From contig JACSYO010000098.1 in assembly GCA_016806645.1 (NCBI GenBank), positions 310,001 through 374,000 of the forward strand: a stretch of 64,000 nucleotides of DNA, written 5' to 3'. Numbering within the stretch: position 1 is the first letter of the stretch; the number at the start of each line of letters is the position of its first letter. Of the stretch, positions 46,901 through 54,800 are shown piece by piece. The notes beneath the pieces were generated by a model. That model made no database searches and was not told the DNA's origin. It saw only the letters and a list, made by a program, of their open reading frames with translations. The position numbers and the translations under genes are program-made. Origin of the DNA: Ophiodon elongatus (lineage: Eukaryota; Chordata; Actinopteri; Perciformes; Hexagrammidae).

Positions 46901-49493
46901 AGTCGTAGTGTCTTAAACCTGCATTATCTCTACTGGCCAGCAGGGGGCGACTCTGGTTGCAAAAAGAAGTCTGATTATATGGCAGTCTGAGAAAATGACT
47001 GACTTCTTCAATACAGCATGTTCATTTAGTAAATTATGGTCCCATTTTGAGTCAACTAGACCATAAAGCAGGGTATGCTTTATTCACTTCTATTCATTGG
47101 TTGAAAAAAAAAGAAAAGAAAGCCAAGATGGTGACTATCCAAATGCAGAACTTGAGGCTTTAAAACAGCAGACCAAGAACCAATGCGTGACGTCATGACA
47201 ACTACGTCCACTTATGTATAGTCTATGATACAACCCCACATCCAAAAATCCCAACTATCCCTCGAAGCCCAAAGATAGCTGGTTATCCCATACGCCTTGC
47301 TCTGTGGTATAGGCCCCAGGGCTCCATTCCTAAATATTTCATGCTGATGGGTGACGATGTAACAACCGCTTGTGTTGGTAAAGTGGTGTTCCAGCCAGCC
47401 TGCGTTTTGTAGCGTAGGTTACCCTTCCAAAGACTAAAGGTAGGAGTTGGGGAGAGGGAAAGAGTGAGTGTGTTGGGAAGGGAGGGGTTTGTAAGTCCGT
47501 TCAATCCGCATGAATACAGTTCAATTCAATGTTTGAAGCTCTGTTGATAGGCAGTTAAGTCCAGTTTGGTTCATTGGGTGTGTGGGTGGTTTGGGGAAAA
47601 GAAAGGAGAAGCCTGGAGAGTGTGCAGTGGAAGAGACTTAGCTTGATGGCCCAATGAAGGAAAGGAGTTCCACTGTGGCATCCAAGCAGGGTCAGGCCGT
47701 TGGTGAGCAGGTTTCCCCTGAAACAGTCTGCTCCCGGGATCCACGGATCCTCTCTGCCTTGTTGTCCACCCAGTCTATAAACTCAGCCGGTTCTTTTCCC
47801 TCGTTGCTCCAGTTGAGAGATACTTCAACTATTTTAGTTTTAAAGCTTAAGGTGTCCAGTAACTGAATATTATGTAAACTTCTCTTCCTGTAACCACATT
47901 CACTTCTCTCTCCTCTCTTCCCTGCTGCCTTTGTGAGTTGATTGTTCTTCCCCTTCCCCCTGTTCACAGGTGTCTCCTTTATCTCCTCCTTGGCTCCACC
48001 TTCTCTTCCTGTCAGGGTGGAAAGGGCTATTCTGTGCATTTGAGTTTTTCCCTTTCCGCTACAGTTTACATGCTCATTAGTATCCCAGCTTTTCTTATTT
48101 GGGATATGATAACGTGAGGAACCAGTTTTCTCAAAACCAGGGAATGATGACATGTGCAACACATTACCGGGATAACTAAATTCCTCACAACCAGGATACT
48201 AGTGGGCTTTTTAAGTGTTTGGATATTTTGGTTGCGCTCTGTTCATTACTCGAGTTCCACTCATTTGGTGTTGAAATGATTGTGGAGAGCGCCGTCTCAC
48301 AGGTTAACCATGTGTGGAAATATTTGCATTAATCTGTTCTTTACACTTAATTACACAATTTCAGATTTGTGTATAAAGAACTTGGGTCTTGAGGGAGGTT
48401 TATGCTGCCTTCAGCTTTATTTTATTCTCAGTTTTTATCTTTCTGGAAACAAGACAATTTGACTTATTTATTTATTTGGAATATGTGGAACTTCAACCCA
48501 GCCAGCTTTTAAACCACTTTTCCTTACTGTTCACTTAAATTTGTTTCTTTAATGTAGCGGCATAGAAGTGTTGTGCTCATTGTTTGTTTGCCCTCAGTGG
48601 TGTGCTTCTTCTTTTTTTGAGCATTACAGGGAAATTTGTGTTTATACTATGTAGGCATCATGGAGAAAATAAATGTTGCACATGAATTAATAAATCATGC
48701 TTTCAAATAAATGTTGCAGTTGCATAAACAGGACAGTGTTGCTATATTCAACATGTGTTTAAGAGTCCAACGCATTATCAATCGGGCAAAATCCCAAGTA
48801 TATTTGTGTTCTAAATCAAACACTCATTTAGATAAGATTGGCCTTAGCTGGACAACTGTCTATTCGCCTTTATGCAGTGGTATGTTTGTACGCAGCAACA
48901 CTTGCTAGTATCAGAGTGTCAAGTGCAAAGCAAACAGGGAAAGTATCGGTCCATGGGAACTCTAAATGAGCAGCTTGCAAAACTGCTCTCTTGATGCAGT
49001 TTTTTTAATTTTGGATGCCAATACATGGTCTGTCAATGTCTGACATATCTTAAAATATGAATGTGTCATATTGTTCCACTTTAATTGAAAAGCATGCTTT
49101 CTTATTTAATTTGAACAAAAGAGTATAATACAGAGCCCAGCTGCAATAAACGCATTCCTTTTTCTCATTCATTTTTAATGTTTGTTTTTAGGCACAAAGG
49201 ATGCAGCAATGCCAATGAAGAAATAACATGCCATACTAATGAACTACAACATTCTTTTTTTTTTTTTTCTTTTTTTTTTAACTATTTCCTGTTTTCCACA
49301 TGATGGCCGTTTGTTGCCCTGCTCCAGGCTCATGTGCCATGCCTTCCCCTCACTGCATGTTAATGGGCTAACCAGACTGCCTATATGAGACCAGCATGTG
49401 TCCTGTGACGGTAACTGTATATTTGATAAATATGATGACGCTGCGGTTTGTTTTCAGGCTCTATCTAAGGAGGCCAGCTGTGCCGTCATGTGA
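37563..49493 (+). CDS. lmnl3: Lamin LIII (germ-line B-type lamin), complete gene with two alternative last exons
   Basis: A nuclear intermediate filament protein that builds the lamina under the inner nuclear membrane. Shared coding exons: 37563-37960, 38832-38988, 40132-40257, 40426-40596, 40682-40807, 42880-43100, 43214-43433, 44493-44597, 44749-44865, 45532-45642; alternative ends 45785-45823 (596 aa total) or 49458-49493 (595 aa). All junctions keep phase and have GT/AG sites. Exons 2-6 are 157, 126, 171, 126 and 221 bp, the sizes I recall for LMNA. The protein has a Ser/Ala-rich head with the CDK-site motif SPTR (36-39), a rod from about 41 to 400 (LNDRLANYIERV start, YRKMLEVEEQ end), NLS RRNKRKR (425-431), an Ig-fold tail (about 445-565), an acidic stretch, then CaaX. 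Alternative CaaX exons are the known hallmark of LIII (LIII and LIIIb) in amphibians and fish; LMNB1 or LMNB2 is less likely. Confidence 0.93.
38832..38988 (+). CDS. lmnl3: Lamin exon 2: coil 1B start
   Basis: Acceptor cactcag|G completes the split Arg codon. It then reads SQKKEGDLATALAQWKKAEA and further coiled-coil to LEQ|gtatta, ending in phase 0. Its 157-bp length equals the second exon of other vertebrate lamins. Confidence 0.95.
40132..40257 (+). CDS. lmnl3: Lamin exon 3: coil 1B
   Basis: 42 codons from VEGALADAKNQL through LRRVDMENQVQTLKEQ to SEQ|gtacaa; the RRVD-EN block is highly conserved among lamins. The acceptor (gtcactag) has a poor, G-rich upstream tract, unlike the other exons. 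Length (126 bp) and phase fix the boundary. Confidence 0.92.
40426..40596 (+). CDS. lmnl3: Lamin exon 4: coil 1B end and linker
   Basis: 57 codons (171 bp), EILEIRSRHESRLVEVESG followed by REFESKL and QQYKEEIDRTFSSK|gtactc. RHE-RLVE and REFES are lamin signatures. Confidence 0.95.
40682..40807 (+). CDS. lmnl3: Lamin exon 5: start of coil 2
   Basis: 42 codons (126 bp) from LQNAQQAALENN to LQQYQKD|gtaagt, with flanking consensus splice sites. Confidence 0.94.
40878..40965 (+). repeat. Possible Tc1/mariner-type fragment
   Basis: The sequence 'cagtcagggccattagtatttggact...ccaatggatttgaaatgaagc' resembles the ends of a teleost Tc1-related MITE, with several mismatches. No transposase remains. 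Confidence 0.45.
41150..42320. repeat. Possible degenerate Harbinger-like element
   Basis: The two edges carry similar material in opposite sense: 'acactaaacgtttgcgtacgtgc' near 41172 and 'tctactaaatgttcgtacgcatgg' near 42189. The middle contains 'cagcaatcaggcggattgcttccaaaatg', a phrase I associate with teleost Harbinger elements. Termini and target duplication are not resolved. Confidence 0.35.
42880..43100 (+). CDS. lmnl3: Lamin exon 6: coil 2 and rod end
   Basis: 73 codons plus two bases (221 bp). It starts KLVLESRFQELE and ends with the intermediate filament consensus LLDVKLALDMEINAYRKMLE followed by VEEQR, the most conserved part of all IF rods. Donor AG|gtttgg. Confidence 0.96.
43214..43433 (+). 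CDS. lmnl3: Lamin exon 7: tail, NLS and start of Ig fold
   Basis: The exon completes the split Arg, then reads LQLSPGPSQ (a Ser-Pro mitotic site like that flanking other lamin rods), the basic NLS RRNKRKRDE, and EVNIEGKYVRLKNNSEA at the start of the lamin tail Ig fold. Donor GCG|gtaagg, phase 0. Confidence 0.94.
43870..44200. repeat. Possible DNA-transposon-derived sequence in lamin intron 7
   Basis: Phrases 'tttataaagttgctcgtacgcc' and 'tttataaatctcgttc', and nearby 'gtacgtacgtatcgtttata', resemble the style of the intron 5 element. The 176-residue minus-strand frame at 44066-44596 crosses exon 8 on the opposite strand and is not a gene. Confidence 0.25.
44493..44597 (+). CDS. lmnl3: Lamin exon 8: Ig-fold tail
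   Basis: 35 codons, EQPLGGWVVRRM to CILAGGQTLT|gtgagt. It aligns with the 'QSLGNWRIKR...LKAGQ.VT' segment of other lamins (usual exon length 108 bp, here 105). Confidence 0.94.
44749..44865 (+). CDS. lmnl3: Lamin exon 9: Ig-fold tail
   Basis: 39 codons, IWAAGEEAEAESGDLVLQ then SWGPVTDVRVVLLDPKHE|gttagt. IWAAG is the invariant lamin tail motif. A cryptic donor GAT|gtaagg lies inside at 44833 and would remove exactly 11 codons. Confidence 0.94.
45532..45642 (+). CDS. lmnl3: Lamin exon 10: last shared coding exon
   Basis: 37 codons, EMAAHRVYMQDKGEED then an acidic stretch and HFQRQ|gtaaac, ending in phase 0. Both downstream terminal exons also start in phase 0. If the intron were retained, translation would continue 16 codons and stop without a CaaX box. 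Confidence 0.93.
45785..45823 (+). CDS. lmnl3: Lamin alternative last exon a: basic cluster plus CSVS CaaX
   Basis: After a long T-rich tract and acceptor ctgaag|, the exon reads PKRKKRKCCSVS and TGA. C-S-V-S is a CaaX prenylation box, preceded by an extra Cys and the basic run KRKKRK. In LIII-type lamins the terminal exons differ in the second membrane-targeting signal next to the CaaX; here the basic cluster and extra Cys would serve. An ATTAAA near 46693 is a possible poly(A) signal. Confidence 0.85.
   Translation, partial: PKRKKRKCCSVS
45824..49457 (+). other. 3' UTR of isoform a and intron to alternative last exon b
   Basis: The 3.6 kb between the two terminal exons holds one recognised repeat (46905-47265). 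Three AATAAA hexamers cluster at about 48665-48712 and could end a long isoform-a transcript. A G-rich run occurs at 46251-46258. The frames 45774-46214 and 47692-48162 on the minus strand have no recognisable domains. Confidence 0.6.
46905..47265 (+). repeat. Teleost dispersed repeat
   Basis: Recognised from 'cttaaacctgcattatctctactggccagcagggggcgactctggttgcaaaaagaagtctgatt', 'accataaagcagggtatgcttt', 'gccaagatggtgactatcc' and the end 'gtccacttatgtatagtctatg'. This is a very common percomorph element, probably non-autonomous. Confidence 0.75.
49458..49493 (+). CDS. lmnl3: Lamin alternative last exon b: CAVM CaaX
   Basis: Acceptor tttgttttcag| is followed by ALSKEASCAVM and TGA in phase 0, so it can replace exon a directly. 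C-A-V-M is a good farnesylation box; the exon lacks the basic cluster. Two AATAAA signals follow at 49761 and 49778. This exon is too short for ordinary ORF calling, and its identity rests on acceptor, phase, CaaX and the known LIII gene design. Confidence 0.82.
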   Translation, partial: ALSKEASCAVM

Positions 49494-49760
49494 TAGGTGC
49501 TGTCCGCATGGAGACCTTGGACTGGCTCTGACCTTGGAGAACAAACGTCTGCTGCTCTCTGGTTCCAGCGTCGTCACAAACAACAAACTCCTCTCTGCCA
49601 AACTACAGAAGGGCTTTGACACGTTAGTCTGCCTGTGAAGCGCTCCGATGCCTTAAAGCAACAGTAGCAACCTCAGTATTCCTCACTGGTTTCATGGCTC
49701 TTACTGCACAAGAGATGTGAGCTTTGCCTTTATCTCATTTTAAATTAAATGTGTGTGTGA

Positions 49761-49783
49761 AATAAAACTGTTAACATAATAAA
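49761..49783 (+). terminator. Poly(A) signals of lamin gene
   Basis: AATAAA at 49761-49766 and again at 49778-49783, about 270 bases after the stop codon of terminal exon b. Confidence 0.65.
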
Positions 49784-50329
49784 GTTATAAATATCAGACA
49801 CCTGGCTCTAAGTATTAAAGACTGTTCATTACAGGAAATGTAATTTTGGTGGGAAAAGCTGTGTGCTTGAATGTCCTCAGAGTTCACAATGGATCACATG
49901 ACCCTTAATAAACCAATTTAATAGGAGGAAGTAGGATGGAAACTTCAGCAGCACAAGTTTAAGGGTTGGTTGATCCAAATGCCCAACAAAACTTCATTTT
50001 CTGGCTTTCTTCTTGTGGTATCCTGCTCACAGCATTGGAGGGGGAAGAAACGGCATCTTTAGAAATGGTATCCTGGTTTCTCATAGTCCACAAAACACAA
50101 CAGGTATGACTGTTGGAAAAGTCCAGAAAATGTTGCCTCATGATTTTTTTTTTTTTTTTTTTTTTTTAAAACACTTTTCCTTGACTTCGATGACAAATAT
50201 AATGTCAAGGAATGATGTGAAGGAGATTTCATAAGGACTTTGGAAAAGACAACCAGGGTTCTATGATGATTATTCTGCACTTACATGACAGGGGACAGAT
50301 GTTTGTTTCTTTCAACTTTATTTGTAATG

Positions 50330-50590
50330 CATAGATAATGAGCACAGTAACAAACTTGATGCTGTTCACTTTAAATGTTGCTGCCGCAAGGAATTGTGGA
50401 ACGGTATTATCTCCTTTCCTCCATAAAGACTGGTCCAGTGTACCTTATGCTTAAGGAGGTGAGAAAGAATGCCTTATAGCACCTTTCTGTGACCTTTAGA
50501 GAATTTGACCAGCAGTTATCTTGGCTGCCACTTAGATACTTATGGGTCATTTCAGTCAGTTAGGCACCTTCCATTAAAAAAATACTTTTC
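50330..50590 (+). repeat. Teleost dispersed repeat; inverted fragment also at about 39525-39600
   Basis: The string 'taaatgttgctgccgcaaggaattgt' (50373 on) is found in exact reverse complement at about 39566-39591, inside lamin intron 2. The continuation 'cagttatcttggctgccacttagatacttatgggtcatttcag' is a familiar teleost repeat. Confidence 0.65.
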
Positions 50591-50734
50591 AACCTCAGTC
50601 CACATATCATGGTCTTGCATTGCTGTCTTCTAAAGATGCAATGTTTCAGTAACTAAAATGACAGAATGCCAACATTACTTTTCCTCTAGTTCAATAGTCA
50701 GGTAAATGTTTCAATCCATCCCCTACTTGGTTTA

Positions 50735-50955
50735 TGACCAAATACGCCAACACTACTAGCATTCCCATCAGTTTTAGCTGCACTTTGTGTTTAGTGCTAA
50801 TTCACTTATGTTAACATCCTAAACTAAGACGTGAACATGGTCAACCTAATACCTGCATGCTGACATTAGCATTTAGCTCAAAGCTCCACTGTGCATAAGT
50901 ACAGCATCACAGAGCTGCTAGCACAGCTGTAGATTCTTTGAATACAGAATGCTCA
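50735..50955 (-). repeat. Teleost dispersed repeat fragment
   Basis: Contains 'cattcccatcagttttagctgcactttgtgtttagtgctaatt' and 'acattagcatttagctcaaagc', a recurrent teleost element that I recognise in the opposite orientation. Confidence 0.55.
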
Positions 50956-51235
50956 GTGTTGCAGAAGCTGCTCCTTCTACTCTAGACAGCCTAAATGTCC
51001 TTCACGTACTGTTGCATTACCCCAATCTACTCGAGAGAGCAAAACTAGCAGGGCTGTTGGGTGCTTTTAACCACAACAACCTTGGTTTGATTCCAGATCC
51101 CCCATCTGGAGGCTCTTAGGACCCCCACATTTCATGTGGATGAAGACAGAATTTCAGTGACTAAAGGAGATATGTGCTTGTTCACACACTCTGGAGTGCC
51201 TACCAAACTGTAAACTAAGACAACCCAGTCACTTG

Positions 51236-51241
51236 TTTATT
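51236..51241 (-). terminator. Candidate poly(A) signal of MARCH gene
   Basis: AATAAA on the minus strand, about 490 bases after the stop codon; another lies at about 50319. Which is used cannot be told from sequence. Confidence 0.4.
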
Positions 51242-51724
51242 GTATGCCTAGATCAGAAAACCTGTTATTCAACAAGCCATTCAGATTTGGCTCTATTATT
51301 GTTGTAGATATTGGAACTGCGAGGTTGCAACAGATTGTCAACAATTGCTAATGTTATTGGTAATCTCTTATGCCATGAAGATGAAAAATAACCGGATCGT
51401 CAGATGGTCCAGAACGCTTTGTCTCCAGGAAATGATTGTCACTGTCAAAAGAAATACTGTAATGTGTCCACAATTGTCAATATGACTCTTCTGATTTGGA
51501 GAGTGTGACACAAGATTGTAGTTTTAGTCCTTTATAGACAGACCCAAAGGTTGTGAGACGTCTTAGAGTTGCTCTTTTGGTGCAATTGTTCCCAGCAAAA
51601 GGTGACAATCTCTTGAAGGAGTCGACCAACCTTGGCTTCAACTCTGCCGTCATGACGGGATTGGAACACGTCTTCCGCTTGTTGCCCTCTTCCCTGTAGG
51701 AAGAGCAGTGCTGCAGACTGTAGT

Positions 51725-51883
51725 CTACACCATAGTCTCTTTGTTGGTGCTTTTGCAGAAGGCGTTTATGGACAGGGTCTGTTGGGTAGGAGTGCTATGG
51801 GCAGGCAAGGGAATCTGCAATCGCACTCTGTTGTTGGTCTTCTTCCATGTCTGGAACAAATTCATATGGTAGCGCACAGATAC
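51725..51883 (-). CDS. marchf3: MARCH gene last coding exon: cytoplasmic tail
   Basis: Acceptor tttctcag| then VSVRYHMNLFQTWKKTNNRV, matching the 'VSFRYH..LY.EWR.TNQ.V' segment of MARCH2/3, through a variable Ser/Thr-rich tail to NKETMV and stop. 52 codons plus stop. Confidence 0.9.
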   Translation of the reverse strand, partial: VSVRYHMNLFQTWKKTNNRVRLQIPLPAHSTPTQQTLSINAFCKSTNKETMV

Positions 51884-54800
51884 CTGAGAAACAAAAGCAT
51901 CACATTTCAGTACAGCTGGTGATGGTTTATGGTCAAATATAATGTGATGTGACCAAAGTTCCATACTTGCTGCATTGCCAACGCATGATACGGCTCTACT
52001 CAACTCACCCTTTTTCATTTATTTATAATAAACAAATCTGTTTGGTTGATGATAAAAGAATTCAGCAAGAGTCACGTTGAAGATGTCACAAAATGGAGAA
52101 AAGGACCTGGTACCAAAAGTGAGTTGAGCCGAGCCAAGCCAGACCATGCATCGGAAATGAGGCATTAGGTCCATAGTTGTCATGCGATGACAACTGAGTA
52201 AACGCATTGGCTGAGGAAGACCAGGCGATGTAGATTAAAAGCTTGTAACTACTGTTCCCAAAGGTCAAGAATACACTTCCACTCAAAGTTAGTTTTACAT
52301 TTTTTGTGATTTATTTGTAATTCAAAGCTAACTAATTATTTGAGTGAGTTAAAAAAAACAACTAGAAAGTTGAAGTTGCTAACCAACATTTTTACGTGAA
52401 CCAAATCCATTGACTATGGAATAAGAAAGGGGCTGCAGAGACTCATCGTCAAAATATTTTTACACAAGTTTGGATTTAGTGAATGACGAGTATAGACCCT
52501 GAACGTACCAGGGTCCAGAAGACGTATATGGTGAAGAGGGCTAGCGTGAGGACCAGTAGCCCCAGGGCCTCCATGCCGTTGGTGTAGTAGAGGTCCAAGG
52601 CTCCCTGAACACACAGCCATCCTGACAGGCTGGCCAGTGGTGTGATAAACAGGAAACACACTGCATCGCCACACAGCGTCCTCCTTTGCTGCTGCACGGA
52701 TGGAGAACACAACCACTGGGGGAAGGGGGGAGAAGGAAGAGAATGAAAGCTGGTTAAAAGCACGTTATTAAAGTACAACCCATGGTGGCGCACACATTGC
52801 GGGTGGGGCTATTTGACTCAAATGTGGACATTCAATTCAATTTATTTTGCATTGCCCAAAATAAAAAATAAAAAATTTGCCTCAGAGGGCTTTACAATCT
52901 GTACACATACGACATCCTCTGTCCCAGGACCTCTCATCGGTTCAGGAAAAACTCCCCCAAAAACACCTCCAACAGGGAGAAAAAGGGAAGAAACCTCATG
53001 GAGAGCAACAGAGGAGGATGAGAGCAGTAGGAATGATGAAAGAGTTACAACTACCAAAAATAATTGCAACTGTGGATATAGTAGAAAAATAATGCTAATA
53101 AAAGCAGTAATGGTATCGGCAATACTAATTGCAATGCAACTAATAATAACAGCAGTAGGTGTAACCACAATCCACGTAAACCTGTGAGGCGAGAAGGCAC
53201 AAAGACTCCGGAGAAGAAGCAGAGTTAGCAATGTGCATTAATGGTGCATGAATTCATAGAGAAGGAGATAGAAGGGTAGGCGTCAGCAGGGCCACGGCAT
53301 GTACGTACAGAACAGCTGGGGTGGAAAGTACGGCATCTGGCCAGCAGGTCTTGTTTGATACTGTTGCGTATACAAATACTGAGAATAAATACGTTGCATA
53401 TGTGTTCATAGTCTATATTTACAGCATGCTACAAATGGAAATGCCACAGATTCTAGATAGTGTTTCATACTTAGCACATCAGTGTGCAGTTGGCATATGG
53501 AAAGAGCCATTTAGTTGCTGTTTGTGTGCAAAGTTGTGATTCAAAATATATTTTTTTAGAAGAGTTGAGTTTGCTTTTGCAAAGATGTTAGATTTGAAGT
53601 AATTTGTATATTTGAGGGTCTTAGCAATGTTTTAGCAATAGCAAAAATCTATGTTAATAAATAGTATTAAGATCCCTGAAATATCTAGTAAAGAAATGCT
53701 TTATTACTGTATCACTGTCATGTTATACAATTAACATATCAATACCATGTGTATGACTGTTCCATTATCATGTTATCAGATAAATGTATAATTTCTTCAA
53801 TCAGTTTGGTTTTTAATAACTTTACTTTTTACACAATATTACCTAATTCACCTAGATAACCGATTTAAAAAAAATACGACACGATTATATATCATGATAT
53901 AATTGCACAATAATATCAAACCGGTCCATAACCAAGACGATAGAAATACTGACGGTCCGAGTCCAATAATTACAGTTTGCTATTACAAGGGACCTCCAGT
54001 GTGAATATGGTTTTGTATGATGACCGATCTTAAATATACAAAAAAACATTTTACCAGATTAGACTTATGCCCCAGTTGAGGGTGGGTGGAAGTTAGGTCA
54101 CCAAGCCCATGTATTGCATGATAAAAGGTCCGACCCACACAGGTGCACCGAAGCCAACCGGTGCACCTGTGTGGGTGTGTGCAGGGCCGGCTGTTTAGAT
54201 GGACTCAGAGAGAAGCGTCTAACACCCTTCAGAACGGACACTTTCTGCTGTATTAGTAAAGTACTGTGCGTGTGTTTCTGTGCATGTGAGCGCATGTGTC
54301 CGGCATCGACTGACAGCAGGCTTATGCGGTTCACCGCTTAACCTGGTGGAGAGCATGGTGCTTAATCAGCAGATTACTGGCTGTGACCACCTTGCAGCAG
54401 GAAGACAACAAGGCCACTAATACGTTCTCCTGCACTGTGCACTGCAGAGCAGCAAGGGGAGAAAACACCATCTAATCTGACTCTCAGGCTAAGTGGCTTT
54501 AGGGGTACAAGCAGGTCCAACTGACAGCGGCATGTCCTCCAACGTGAAGGCAGCTGGGCTCCTCCCACTGACTTCTGCTGGCTCATTGAGAGAGAAAAAA
54601 GAGCAGGGCTACTGTATATCAGAGGCCTCTCTCATCTATATACACCTATATATATATTATAAATATATATATAGGTGTATATATGTATGTATATGTTCTT
54701 TTTGATATAATATTTTAAGAACAGCTGTTTGCACTTGTAAATATAATGTTACAGTTATAAGTAGTTGAATTGGTTGTAGCCGACATTCAATATAAAAACA

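Noticed and set aside
47692..48162. 156-residue minus-strand frame between the lamin last exons
   Set aside because: No homology recognised, low-complexity Lys/Glu content, and no splice-site support.
49191..49225. Possible third lamin last exon after 'tttttag' at 49191
   Set aside because: In the required phase it reads AQRMQQCQ and stops, so it has no CaaX box.
52842..53231. Overlapping 124- and 129-residue frames
   Set aside because: Both lie within a dispersed repeat whose inverted partner is at 3206-3665.
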